A stretch of 32,908 bases of DNA, taken from contig MIEI01000056.1 in the NCBI GenBank assembly GCA_002095305.1, positions 1 through 32,908 on the forward strand, written 5' to 3'. The DNA is from Pantoea brenneri (lineage in GTDB: Bacteria > Pseudomonadota > Gammaproteobacteria > Enterobacterales > Enterobacteriaceae). Below are positions 1 through 6,661 of the stretch, piece after piece (position 1 is the first letter of the stretch; the number at the start of each line of letters is the position of its first letter). The notes beneath the pieces were generated by a model that was not told the origin of the DNA, made no database searches, and saw only the letters and a program-made list of their open reading frames with translations. The position numbers and the translations under genes are program-made.

Positions 1-38
1 TTCGCAGGTCAGGTTAACCTGGCGGCACATCAGTTTAA

Positions 39-112
39 GGCGCGTTGGCAGAGTGGCTATGCAGCGGATTGCAAATCCGTGTACCTCGGTTCGACTCCGG
101 GACGCGCCTCCA
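39..112 (+). tRNA. cysT: tRNA-Cys (anticodon GCA)
   Basis: This is a full cloverleaf of 74 bases with an encoded CCA end. The acceptor stem GGCGCGT pairs with ACGCGCC, the T-loop is TTCGACT, and the anticodon loop reads TTGCAAA with GCA at 71-73. It lies 10 bases before tRNA-Leu, as cysT does before leuZ in Escherichia coli; the usual glyW partner would lie just left of the window. Confidence 0.97.
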
Positions 113-122
113 GTTACACCCT

Positions 123-209
123 GCCCGGGTGGTGAAATCGGTAGACACAAGGGATTTAAAATCCCTCGGCTGTAAGGCTGTGCGGGTTCAAGTCCCGCCC
201 CGGGCACCA
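123..209 (+). tRNA. leuZ: tRNA-Leu (anticodon TAA)
   Basis: This is a class II tRNA of 87 bases with a long variable arm and an encoded CCA. The acceptor stem GCCCGGG pairs with CCCGGGC, and the anticodon loop TTTAAAA gives TAA at 157-159. It is the last gene of the tRNA operon and is followed by a strong terminator. The 3' ends of tRNA genes of this kind are common integration sites, which fits the gene-poor, island-like stretch that follows. Confidence 0.97.
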
Positions 210-251
210 TATTGAAACCGAATAAAAACAAGCAGTAAGCAATGTCGTAAG

Positions 252-274
252 CCACCTCAAAAGGTGGTTTTTTT
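252..274 (+). terminator. Rho-independent terminator of the tRNA operon
   Basis: CCACCT (252-257) pairs with AGGTGG (262-267) around a CAAA loop and is followed at once by seven T residues. It lies 43 bases after tRNA-Leu, so it ends the tRNA transcript. Confidence 0.9.
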
Positions 275-362
275 GTTTCTGTAGGGTGGCGAAGACGACG
301 GTCAGACAGACCGTGCCCTCGTGCTCGATTATCCTTCCCCCCTTTCTCTGCAAATTCCGGCC

Positions 363-620
363 TCAGGCGCGCGAGCTGAAAACCAACTGGTCGTCAGCGT
401 TACTGATCAGATACATTCGCTGCGCTTCACCGCTGGATGAGACAAAGGTCACCTGTTGGCCGATACTGACAGCATCAAATGCCTCGGTAGGCTGCAGCTG
501 TTTCTGGATCTCAAGCACGATGCGTGATTTAAAGGGCTTTTCATTCACCGTATCGATATGGTAACTGGCGGTGAATGTCAGATCCGGATGATCAAGAATA
601 TAAAATTGTCCTGAGGGCAT
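363..620 (-). CDS. Small hypothetical protein (85 aa)
   Basis: I do not recognise the family. The start at 620 is chosen because GAGG lies eight bases upstream of this ATG; an ATG six bases earlier (626) lies too close to that site, and the still longer frame to 728 has no good ribosome site. The product starts MPSGQFYILDHPD, has no signal peptide or membrane helix, and is polar with several beta-like stretches, suggesting a small soluble beta-rich protein. It stands alone between the tRNA operon and a long non-coding stretch, pointing toward the tRNA genes. It could be an accessory gene of the tRNA-adjacent island. That it is a real gene is moderately likely from its ribosome site and amino acid make-up. 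Confidence 0.5.
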   Translation of the reverse strand: MPSGQFYILDHPDLTFTASYHIDTVNEKPFKSRIVLEIQKQLQPTEAFDAVSIGQQVTFVSSSGEAQRMYLISNADDQLVFSSRA

Positions 621-993
621 AGTCATTACCTCTTCGCTTATTTCAGTCTGCTGAACGCCGGAAGCGTTTCCCCCGACAGTCTGGCTTTTAAGGCTAGCTG
701 AAGAATGCGTGATTAAAAGCATTAGCAACCTATTTTTATGGTTTCCGCTGTTTTATCAAATATTCACCGCTTGCGCTTGCAGCCTTATTAGCCGGCACTA
801 CCCTTACTTTAATCCGCCGTTATTACTGCAGTACCCAGGCTGAAATATCCCGCCAGGTGACGGGCAGATCTTCGAAGGGGAAGGCGGTCGATTACGCCGG
901 GCAGGCAGCCTGAATGCTGGTTAAGCAAGGCAACGGGCAGCGCGCTGTGGCAAAGGGTTACGCGAGGCAGGGTGAGGTGTCGGGCGGGGAAAC

Positions 994-1069
994 ACGGGCA
1001 TAGTATAACGGTATTATTGCAATTCTTCGGGGATTGCCGATGCAGGTTCAACTCCTGCTGCCCGGTCCT
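994..1069 (+). tRNA. tRNA-Gly-like gene with enlarged anticodon loop (probable pseudo-tRNA)
   Basis: The segment folds as a tRNA. The acceptor stem CGGGCA (995-1000) pairs with TGCCCG (1059-1064), with an A/G mismatch at the first pair. The D-arm contains the GG of its loop at 1010-1011. The anticodon stem GCAAT (1019-1023) pairs with ATTGC (1033-1037). The variable region is CGAT, and the T-arm GCAGG/CCTGC encloses TTCAACT. It closely resembles E. coli glyT outside the anticodon arm. The loop between the five anticodon pairs is nine bases, TCTTCGGGG. If one T-G pair is added the loop becomes seven bases with T33 and a TCG triplet. The 3' end is TCCT, so no CCA is encoded. It is most likely a pseudogene or a tRNA changed by integration; a functional odd decoder is possible but unproven. 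Confidence 0.55.
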
Positions 1070-1503
1070 GCTGCTATCTGCCCGGTGATAAAAATAACCG
1101 TAGCCGGGGTTAGCCTGCCGGAAATAATCCGGCTGAATAGTTAATCAGTTTAGAGATGAGCCGATATTTGAAATTATTATATTAACCCGTCGGCTGGCCA
1201 CGCTATTCTGCTTTACGTTGACAGAACAATTTCATGCTGTATCGGCTTACCCGTTTACGGATATTCGTGTGTCTGTTACGCCGCGCAGGGCGATATGTTT
1301 AAAAAACGCTTAATGGCTGCTCGTTGTGGTGGAATATATAAGCCTTAATAGCGGATAGCCGAATCAATTCGCCGTTGTAGAAAGTATCAACGCACAGGTC
1401 AATGCCGTGATGCTGTTAGTTTTGTGAAGAGTCTGCACCAGGATGGGATGCGTTTTGACAGCATATTCTGTGGATAAAGGAATAGCTAAAAAAGGAGTGG
1501 TAA

Positions 1504-1569
1504 CCCATAATCCTGACTTAATAGTGGGTGTGTCCACTGCTTATGGGCCAGCACATTAAGTGCTGGCCC
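1504..1569 (+). other. Nested inverted repeats, possible structured RNA
   Basis: GGGCCAGCAC (1545-1554) and GTGCTGGCCC (1560-1569) form a perfect ten-pair hairpin with loop ATTAA. Just upstream, CCCATAA (1504-1510) can pair with TTATGGG (1541-1547), enclosing AGTGG/CCACT. The two outer stems share bases 1545-1547, so they compete at that point. No T-run follows on either strand, so neither is a standard terminator. Confidence 0.4.
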
Positions 1570-1777
1570 GGCTGACGATAAAATCACGCTGTGAAGGTAG
1601 TTGAAAGGTGTCACACCGAATGGTTATTGGGAAATAAAGGTTAATCTTTAACAGCTTATAATTTTAAAAACAGACAAACTGTAAATGTGCTGGTTTGAGG
1701 TGCAACTATCATAATTTACACAAGCGTTAATTTTGATTATGTCGGCCCAGCAAATACTCTGCTTATCGAAAATATGG

Positions 1778-2077
1778 TTAACCCAGATATTTCACGATAT
1801 CGAGAAAAAAGGCTTCGCTCTCGGCTGGGGTATGGTACGCACCATAAATTGCGCCACCGATGCCACCAACGGCGAGACCAACGAAGACCCCGACAAGCTG
1901 CGACAGACCAAAAGTAAAAGGACCGGCAAAACTTGCCCATTTCCCAAAGCTAAACGCGAGTGTGGTCGCGCCAATGACCGCGCCATTTAAGACCGCTTCA
2001 CCAAAATCTTCAACTTCTGTAGCGGTCGGAGCGCCGCCTGCTACAAAGTATAATTCCTGACTGCTTAGGTTTCTCAT
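1778..2077 (-). CDS. Double-glycine-leader peptide, class II microcin/bacteriocin-like (99 aa)
   Basis: The product starts with a leader, MRNLSSQELYFVAGG, of the type seen in colicin V and other class II microcins: a short polar stretch with hydrophobic residues at fixed spacing and a Gly-Gly cleavage site at residues 14-15. The mature part, about 84 residues, is hydrophobic and rich in Gly and Ala with GxxxG-type helix packing (around GLAVGGIGGAIYGA) and a GKW element, like Blp-type class II bacteriocins. Such peptides are normally trimmed and exported by a C39-peptidase ABC transporter and insert into membranes; that role is inferred. The start has a good ribosome site (AGAAGG, four bases away). 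A related frameshifted gene lies upstream. No transporter or immunity gene is visible nearby, so the gene is an orphan. Confidence 0.75.
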   Translation of the reverse strand: MRNLSSQELYFVAGGAPTATEVEDFGEAVLNGAVIGATTLAFSFGKWASFAGPFTFGLSQLVGVFVGLAVGGIGGAIYGAYHTPAESEAFFLDIVKYLG

Positions 2078-2092
2078 AATACCTTCTTATAT

Positions 2093-2144
2093 AAAACAAA
2101 AGAGCGCCAGCATTCGAAGGGCATTCGGCCTGGCACTCTTTTTT
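2093..2144 (-). terminator. Hairpin terminator or attenuator between the two peptide genes
   Basis: Bases 2099-2110 and 2130-2141 form a twelve-pair stem (one G-T pair) with a 19-base loop. On the minus strand it is followed by TTGTTTT, and on the plus strand by a T-run as well, so it could act in both directions. It sits between the upstream peptide pseudogene and the start of the intact peptide gene, so it may limit read-through from one to the other. Confidence 0.7.
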
Positions 2145-2157
2145 ATTATTGGCGGTT

Positions 2158-2429
2158 TTATCCAGCGTGTTCCATTATGCTATTGAAAAAGTTTTCAACC
2201 TGTTCAGAGGTATGCGTTGCGCCATATAATGCGCCGCCGATTCCGCCTACAATCAGGCCCAGGCTACGCCCACCAGTTGTGAAATACCAAAAGTAGTGAT
2301 GCCGGAGACCATAGCCCACTTACCGCCAATAAACGCGTAGGTCGTCGCGCCAATGATTGCCCCTTCAAACATTTCCTGCAAACCTGCACCAGAAACACAG
2401 CTAATTTCATATTGGTTAAGTTCTTTCAT
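2158..2429 (-). pseudogene. Second double-glycine-leader microcin-like peptide, frameshifted
   Basis: The open frame starts MKELNQYEISCVSGAG, a microcin-type leader, and continues with a Gly/Ala-rich region sharing GATT, GGKW and GISQLVGV with the neighbouring peptide. It then stops at 2253-2255 after about 58 residues. In the adjacent frame the coding continues as LGLIVGGIGGALYGATHT and ends at 2158, matching the C-terminal half of the neighbour residue for residue. Adding one base near 2265 (for example AA instead of A on the minus strand) restores a protein of about 90 residues. The start at 2429 has AAGGA seven bases upstream. Either the gene is a recent pseudogene or the base is a sequencing loss; the downstream part looks fully conserved. 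Confidence 0.72.
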
Positions 2430-2482
2430 CATCAATTCCTTTTATTGTTAAGTTTATTGCCACCATTATTGTGGTGAGATGG

Positions 2483-2511
2483 ATTATAGTGTCGGTCGAG
2501 ATGCAGATTAA
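2483..2511 (-). promoter_or_regulatory. Predicted promoter of the peptide gene pair
   Basis: A perfect TATAAT lies on the minus strand at 2488-2483, about 53 bases before the ATG at 2429. The hexamer TTAATC at 2511-2506, 17 bases further upstream, is a weak -35 match. No clear Fur box is seen. Confidence 0.4.
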
Positions 2512-2997
2512 ATAGTAATTGGTCCATATTGTTGTGGTTACTGAGGTGATTGGATTGCAAAATGGTTATATGGAAAATGTAAGCTCAGGATGAAGCGTGA
2601 ATTAATGAAAAACGATAAAAATCACGGTGTCTTTCATTTGTCAGAAATTAAACAGTGACAATCATATGTCCACTATTACGCTGGTATGACTCATCCATTG
2701 CGACCCGATTTTTGAGTGACAGCTATTATCTGAATTAACGGCCAGCGTAGTGAGTGGTCATGATTCTGTGCATTTGCCTGAGATTGAAAACCATCCCTGT
2801 CTGTACACAAATCTATTCTGTTGGCGAAGTGGATCATTTAGGCTGTAGAGGGTTGCTGCCGGTATCCGTTAGCAGACGGGTAAGCCACAACCTGCAGCAA
2901 AGATTGGCTAAGTACGGCCGGCACAACCACTGCCAGCGGCGCAAAGCCGGTGTTTTCAATCTATTCTCAGCCGCAAAAGAAGTCGGGACCCTTTATA
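2512..2997. other. Intergenic stretch, possible remnant of a LacI-type DNA-binding domain
   Basis: No intact gene is seen. In frame with 2823, bases 2823-2950 translate to a stretch containing VSVSRRVSHNLQQRLAKYG, which resembles the recognition helix and following helix of a LacI-family DNA-binding domain. It lies just before the ligand-binding domain at 2998 but in a different frame, so it may be the ruined N-terminus of that gene. The resemblance is weak. Confidence 0.3.
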
Positions 2998-3867
2998 ATG
3001 ACGCTTTCCACTGACCAGCAGCCTGATACCGCATTTCCGCCGATGATTGGCGTAATCTCCAGCCCGTTACTGAATTCATGGCAGCAGAAAATCCTCCATC
3101 AACTGACGCACCAGCTCAACGCGCGTGGCGTGTTGATGCTTCTGTTGAATGCCGCCACTGAACAGGCGCTCGCAGCACAACTGACTCAGGCGGCCCCGCT
3201 CGGGCTGCGTGGTTTACTGCTGTTGCCGGGTGCGTTCAGTGACTCACCGCCTGCAAGCATCCTGACCACGGCCTCGCTGCCGGTGCTGCAGCTTGACGCA
3301 GAGCAGGTAATGCAGACGGATGCCAGGCTGGCGGGCGAAGCGATCGGGCCTCTGCTGCTGGCAGAAGGGCATCAGCGGCTGGGTTATCTGCAGAGCCAGG
3401 CAGGGGCATCGCCACAGAAACAAGGCTACAGCGCCAGCCTGATGGCGGCAGATCAAGCGATCTGCGTCGATCTGGTGGCGGGCGGCAACGATCGTGAACA
3501 GGGCTGGCAGGCGATGACCGATTATCTGAAACAGACCCGCGCCGCCGAGCGCATCCAGGCGCTGTTCTGTGAATCTGATCTGCTGGCGTTTGGTGCGATG
3601 CAGGCAATCCGGGATTTTGGTCAGGGCGCGCACGTAGCGGTAGTCGGGTTCGGTGATCTTGATGAAGCACAATCCTCAACCTGGCATCTGACCAGCTGGT
3701 CAGTCAATATCGAGCGGGCAATTAACGACGCGCTGAACCGCCTGCTGGGACCCTGTGCAGCACAAGGTGAAACGGGCGGCGAAGGGGGATTAAAGCGTCG
3801 TCACTCCCATTTAGGCAAACAGCGACCGGGAGAGATGTCTGAGTGCGGGTGCGCCCATCGGCACTAG
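2998..3867 (+). pseudogene. LacI-type ligand-binding domain without DNA-binding domain
   Basis: From about residue 12 the product reads as the periplasmic-binding-protein-like domain of a LacI/GalR regulator: PPMIGVISSPLLNSWQQ, a central LAEGHQRLGYL segment like the family's GHRRIAYL, ALFCESDLLAFGAM like the family's AIFC.ND..A.GA, and VAVVGFGDLD like the IAGFDD motif. The usual 55-60 residue helix-turn-helix is missing. The last residues of the frame (to 3867) look foreign to the family. In the adjacent frame, from 3789, IKASSLPFRQTATGRDV ends at 3842 and fits a normal LacI C-terminus; one extra G in the five-G run at 3784-3788 would join them. I therefore read it as a decayed regulator. The ATG at 2998 is the most natural remaining start, though its ribosome site is poor. 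Confidence 0.55.
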
Positions 3868-3905
3868 TCCGCCCGGCGACAGATGCATCGTGATCCGGGC
3901 GGGAG

Positions 3906-3935
3906 ATCCTGAACTCAGGGCTAGAGGTTCAGGAT
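3906..3935. other. Nine-pair inverted repeat at the lipoprotein stop codon
   Basis: ATCCTGAAC (3906-3914) and GTTCAGGAT (3927-3935) pair perfectly around a 12-base loop. The right arm contains the stop codon of the minus-strand lipoprotein gene. There is no T-run, so termination is uncertain, but the position between two converging genes suits a transcript end. Confidence 0.45.
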
Positions 3936-4099
3936 TGTGGCTGACCAACCGGGCCACTGCCGCCAGGCGCACCGACCGGCTGCTGACCGCCTGGCGGTGA
4001 CGGCGGCGGCGGCGCATCTCTGCCCGGCGACTGAGGCGCACAGGCGGAAAGGGTAGTGATAACGGCAAAAGCTGACAGCAATAAGGCGCAACGTTTCAT
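3929..4099 (-). CDS. Small proline-rich lipoprotein (56 aa)
   Basis: The product begins MKRCALLLSAFAVITTLSAC, a lipoprotein signal peptide with lipobox LSAC, so Cys20 is the likely lipidated residue. The remaining 36 residues are rich in Pro, Gly and Gln (PPPPSPPGG, VGAPGGSGPVGQPQS) and probably disordered. The start at 4099 is chosen over the longer frame because AGGA lies seven bases upstream and the signal peptide begins there. Residue 21 is Ala, so outer-membrane sorting is expected. No family is recognised. Confidence 0.7.
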   Translation of the reverse strand: MKRCALLLSAFAVITTLSACAPQSPGRDAPPPPSPPGGQQPVGAPGGSGPVGQPQS

Positions 4100-4290
4100 C
4101 AAGGTATCCTGAAAGTTTAACGGTGCCTTTAGTATAGAAAAGTCGGGTGGAATCACCTGATACGCCGTCTTGTGCCGGCCAGAGCAGAAATTGCGGCCGA
4201 TTATTTGAAACGCCTCTCATCTCCGGCGTGCCAGCAATGCGTTTTGTGCTGAACCCCGCTAAGGTAGCGCATCATTATAGAGGAGTGGTT

Positions 4291-4488
4291 ATGAATGGCA
4301 TCGTGAAGTTCGTCCGCGGCTGGCTGGTGTTTTCTGTTCTGTGGGGCGTGTTCATGTGGTTTATGTCATGGCAGCAGCAGGGCAAAGAGATAGGGCTGGC
4401 GATTCTGACCAGTCTTTACGCCGGTCTGATCTATCAGGCATTAATGACGATGGTGGCCCGCTACAAAGCGCGCCGGCAACAGGCCTGA
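4291..4488 (+). CDS. Small inner-membrane protein (65 aa)
   Basis: The product has two hydrophobic segments, about residues 10-25 (WLVFSVLWGVFMWFMSW) and 33-52 (IGLAILTSLYAGLIYQALMTM), and a basic tail ARYKARRQQA, so the C-terminus is probably cytoplasmic. The ATG at 4291 has GAGGAG five bases upstream, which favours it over the longer frame from 4147. I do not recognise the family. It is a stand-alone gene that converges on the SulP transporter gene. Confidence 0.7.
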   Translation: MNGIVKFVRGWLVFSVLWGVFMWFMSWQQQGKEIGLAILTSLYAGLIYQALMTMVARYKARRQQA

Positions 4489-4490
4489 GC

Positions 4491-4521
4491 CTGACCGGCA
4501 GCTTCGCAGGCCGCCGGTCAG
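4491..4521. other. Hairpin between converging genes
   Basis: CTGACCGGC (4491-4499) and GCCGGTCAG (4513-4521) form a nine-pair stem with a 13-base loop, just after the stop of the small membrane protein and 19 bases before the stop of the SulP gene. There is no T-run on either side, so it is at best a weak or non-standard terminator. Confidence 0.45.
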
Positions 4522-4539
4522 CCAGAATAAATCGCAAGG

Positions 4540-6045
4540 TTAGCCGAAATTACCGGTTAACCGGCGATGAAAATCAGTACTGCGGTTATCCAGTCCCTCA
4601 ATCTTCACCTGCGCGCCATAGCGCTGATAGCGATATTCAATGCCATCCAGCGCCGCCACACTTGATGCGTCCCAGATCTGCGCATGCGTTAAATCGATAA
4701 TGACGTTTTTCGGATCGTGGGCGTAATCGAAATGTTCAAACAGATCGTTGCTGCTCGCAAAAAACAGCGGCCCGCGCACCGTATAACGTACCGATTCGCC
4801 ATCCTCGCTCAACTGACGCTCGGCGTGAATGACGTGGGCAATGCGGCGGGCAAACAGCATCATGGCGACAATCACGCCGGCCAGCACCCCCAGCGCCAGG
4901 TTACCCGTCCACACGGTCACCACCACGGTCAGCACCATAATCAGCGTTTCAGACCACGGCATGCGCTTCAGCGTAGCCGGTTGCAGGCTGTGCCAGTTGA
5001 CGGTTTTCACCGCCACTACCATCATGATCCCTGCCAGAACCACCATCGGGATTTGCGCCATAATCTGGCTCAGACCGGTAACCAATAGCAGCAGCACCAG
5101 TCCGGCAGCCACGGTAGAAACCCGACTACGCGCCCGGCCGAGCTCGACGTTAACGATGGTCTGGCCGATCATCGCGCAACCGGCGATACCACCATAAAAA
5201 CCGGCAAAAATGTTTGCCACGCCCAGTCCCCAGGATTCCCGACGTTTGCTGGACGGCGTATCCGTCAGGTCATCCACCAGTTTGGCGGTCAGCAGCGACT
5301 CCATTAGCCCGACAAAGGCGATACTGAGCGCGGTCGGCCAGATAATCTGCAGCGTCTGCAGATTCAGCGGCACCATCAGGCTGTTAAAGCCGGGCAGGCC
5401 AGGGCTCATCGGGCCTTCGTCGCCAACATTAGGCATGCGATAGCCCATCAGCAGGGCAACGCCGGTTACCACCACAATCGCCACCAGCGGTGAGGGAACG
5501 CTTTTCACCAGCCGCGGCAATAGCAGCACAATCGCCAGCGTCACGGCAAAGAAGATCCACACCAGCGATGATTGTCCCCATACGTGCGGAACCTGAGCAA
5601 AGAAAATCAGCACGCCCAGCGCATTCACAAATCCCAGCATCACCGAGCGTGGAATGTAGCGCATCATGCGTGCCAGCCCGGCCAGACCAAACAGGATCTG
5701 AATCACGCCGCCCATCACCACCGCGGGCAAAATGTAGTTAACGCCATGCAGATGCACCATCGGACCGATCACCAGCGCCACTGAACCGGCGGCAGCGGTC
5801 ACCATTGCCGGACGGCCACCGAGAATCGACAGCGTCAGACAGAGCACCACCGAGGCAATCAGGCTGACTTTAGGATCAACGCCGGCAATAACCGAAAAAG
5901 AGATCACTTCGGGGATCAGCGCCAGCGCGGTAATCACCCCGGCCAGGCATTCGCGGGTCAGCAGCGCCGGAGAGCGTAATACGCGTCCGACACTAATATC
6001 ACTCGCCACAACCGGCGTTGCAGCGACATCATTCGATTGAGTCAT
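4540..6045 (-). CDS. SulP-family inorganic anion transporter with STAS domain (501 aa)
   Basis: This is a SLC26/SulP transporter, probably for bicarbonate, sulfate or a dicarboxylate in symport with a cation; the substrate cannot be told from the sequence. After a short polar N-terminus, many hydrophobic helices run from about residue 35 to 390, including the conserved early region GVITALALIPEVISFSVIAGVDPK and the FAGFYGGIAGCAMIGQTIVNVELGRARS segment typical of the family. The C-terminal 100 residues form a STAS domain (VIIDLTHAQIWDASSVAALD). At 501 residues it is shorter than E. coli DauA, mainly in the tail. The ATG at 6045 has no clear ribosome site, which is unusual, but the protein starts sensibly there and no better start is seen. 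Confidence 0.93.
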   Translation of the reverse strand: MTQSNDVAATPVVASDISVGRVLRSPALLTRECLAGVITALALIPEVISFSVIAGVDPKVSLIASVVLCLTLSILGGRPAMVTAAAGSVALVIGPMVHLHGVNYILPAVVMGGVIQILFGLAGLARMMRYIPRSVMLGFVNALGVLIFFAQVPHVWGQSSLVWIFFAVTLAIVLLLPRLVKSVPSPLVAIVVVTGVALLMGYRMPNVGDEGPMSPGLPGFNSLMVPLNLQTLQIIWPTALSIAFVGLMESLLTAKLVDDLTDTPSSKRRESWGLGVANIFAGFYGGIAGCAMIGQTIVNVELGRARSRVSTVAAGLVLLLLVTGLSQIMAQIPMVVLAGIMMVVAVKTVNWHSLQPATLKRMPWSETLIMVLTVVVTVWTGNLALGVLAGVIVAMMLFARRIAHVIHAERQLSEDGESVRYTVRGPLFFASSNDLFEHFDYAHDPKNVIIDLTHAQIWDASSVAALDGIEYRYQRYGAQVKIEGLDNRSTDFHRRLTGNFG

Positions 6046-6182
6046 AAAGGATTGCAGGCTCTTTTTTGTTTTGCTCCCGCACGAAGGGCGAGAAAGTCGG
6101 GATAAAAGTGAGGGCAGATGTTACCGGGCGCAGGGCGAAGATACCAGAAAAAGGCGGGCTGACTCCCTCCATGGAGTCGGGA

Positions 6183-6449
6183 TTATAACGAGAAATCATC
6201 CGGGGTTTTGTGGACGACCAGCTCAAGCAGTTGCCGATAGATTTCCAGCGACTCCCGGTTGCTTTCCAGTTCCAGACGATGAATCAGTTTAGAAATAATC
6301 GCCTTATTACTGACCGGCATGCCGGACTGCAGGATCTCCGCGACCACTAAGCCGAGCATCTCCATATCACTGGCCGGTTTATTGGCGGCAGCATTAAAGT
6401 AGTCGGCAATTTCCTGATCGGTTCTGGGAACCCTATTCTGATTTTGCAT
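6183..6449 (-). CDS. YmgB/AriR-family biofilm and acid-resistance regulator (88 aa)
   Basis: The product matches the small all-alpha YmgB/AriR family. The segment from about residue 12 (DQEIADYFNAAANK) to the end aligns with E. coli AriR, including NKAIISKLIHRLELESN against NKNIILSLIHSLETTSD and LELVVHKTPDD against the AriR tail. In E. coli these small proteins act as connectors to the Rcs phosphorelay and affect biofilm matrix and acid survival; their operon is repressed by the MerR-type regulator BluR. The ATG at 6449 is preferred to the longer TTG frame because AAGG lies eight bases upstream. The gene stands alone, without the ycgZ/ymgA partners. It is preceded by two tandem terminators and TGTACA repeats. 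Confidence 0.87.
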   Translation of the reverse strand: MQNQNRVPRTDQEIADYFNAAANKPASDMEMLGLVVAEILQSGMPVSNKAIISKLIHRLELESNRESLEIYRQLLELVVHKTPDDFSL

Positions 6450-6506
6450 GTGTAAGCCCTTCAAAACAGCCCGATTCCCTTTCGGATGTCAGGACAAAAA
6501 GACATT

Positions 6507-6537
6507 AAAAAAACCTCCGCATGGACAGATGCGAAGG
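6507..6537 (-). terminator. Second tandem terminator upstream of the YmgB/AriR-family gene
   Basis: On the minus strand CCTTCGCAT (6537-6529) pairs with ATGCGGAGG (6522-6514) through nine pairs with one G-T, closed by a six-base loop, and is followed by seven T residues. It lies about 58 bases before the gene's ATG, so a transcript from the promoter at 6662-6689 must pass it to reach the gene. Confidence 0.8.
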
Positions 6538-6562
6538 AACCCAACGTCATAAATAAACGGAT

Positions 6563-6608
6563 AAAAAAATAACCTCTGAAGGTGGAAATCCACTGACACC
6601 TTCAGAGG
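6563..6608 (-). terminator. First tandem terminator (twelve-pair hairpin)
   Basis: CCTCTGAAGGTG and CACCTTCAGAGG (6573-6584 and 6597-6608) form a perfect twelve-pair stem with a 12-base loop. On the minus strand the stem is followed by TTATTTTTTT. This is a strong intrinsic terminator with no protein gene before it on that strand. Confidence 0.82.
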
Positions 6609-6655
6609 CGACGCAAGTGCATCATTCGTTACAGAGTCGCAAAACAACTCGTGGG
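6563..6655 (-). ncRNA. Candidate small RNA or attenuated leader
   Basis: A promoter at 6662-6689 (minus) would start transcription near 6655, and the strong terminator ending at 6563 would give a transcript of about 93 bases. The first half contains GCGAC and GTCGC, which can close an upper hairpin, and the second half is the terminator hairpin. A seven-codon open frame (MMHLRRL) runs into the hairpin, with a poor ribosome site. It could be a stand-alone small RNA or the prematurely ended leader of the YmgB/AriR-family gene. I cannot match it to a known small RNA family. Confidence 0.45.
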
Positions 6656-6661
6656 GATAAA

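Larger units (their letters stand above)
729..1777. other. Gene-poor stretch beside the tRNA operon
   Basis: No convincing protein gene is visible on either strand; the only open frame over 60 codons (809-1051, minus) runs antisense over the tRNA-like sequence. What can be seen is the tRNA-Gly-like sequence at 994-1069, a six-pair hairpin GCCGGA/TCCGGC at 1117-1133, a short open frame from 1443 to 1559 (38 codons, no ribosome site), and nested inverted repeats at 1504-1569. The base composition looks more AT-rich than in the rest of the window. This fits decayed, horizontally acquired DNA next to a tRNA integration site. Confidence 0.5.

Noticed and set aside
156..353. A 65-codon minus-strand frame over tRNA-Leu and the terminator
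   Set aside because: It runs antisense through the tRNA and its terminator and ends in the peptide typical of spurious frames on tRNA genes.
809..1051. An 80-codon minus-strand frame
   Set aside because: It overlaps the tRNA-Gly-like sequence in antisense, has no ribosome site and has an unlikely composition.
1443..1559. A 38-codon plus-strand frame ending THNPDLIVGVSTAYGPAH
   Set aside because: The peptide looks protein-like, but there is no ribosome site at proper spacing and a stop lies shortly upstream; kept only as a note in the region entry.
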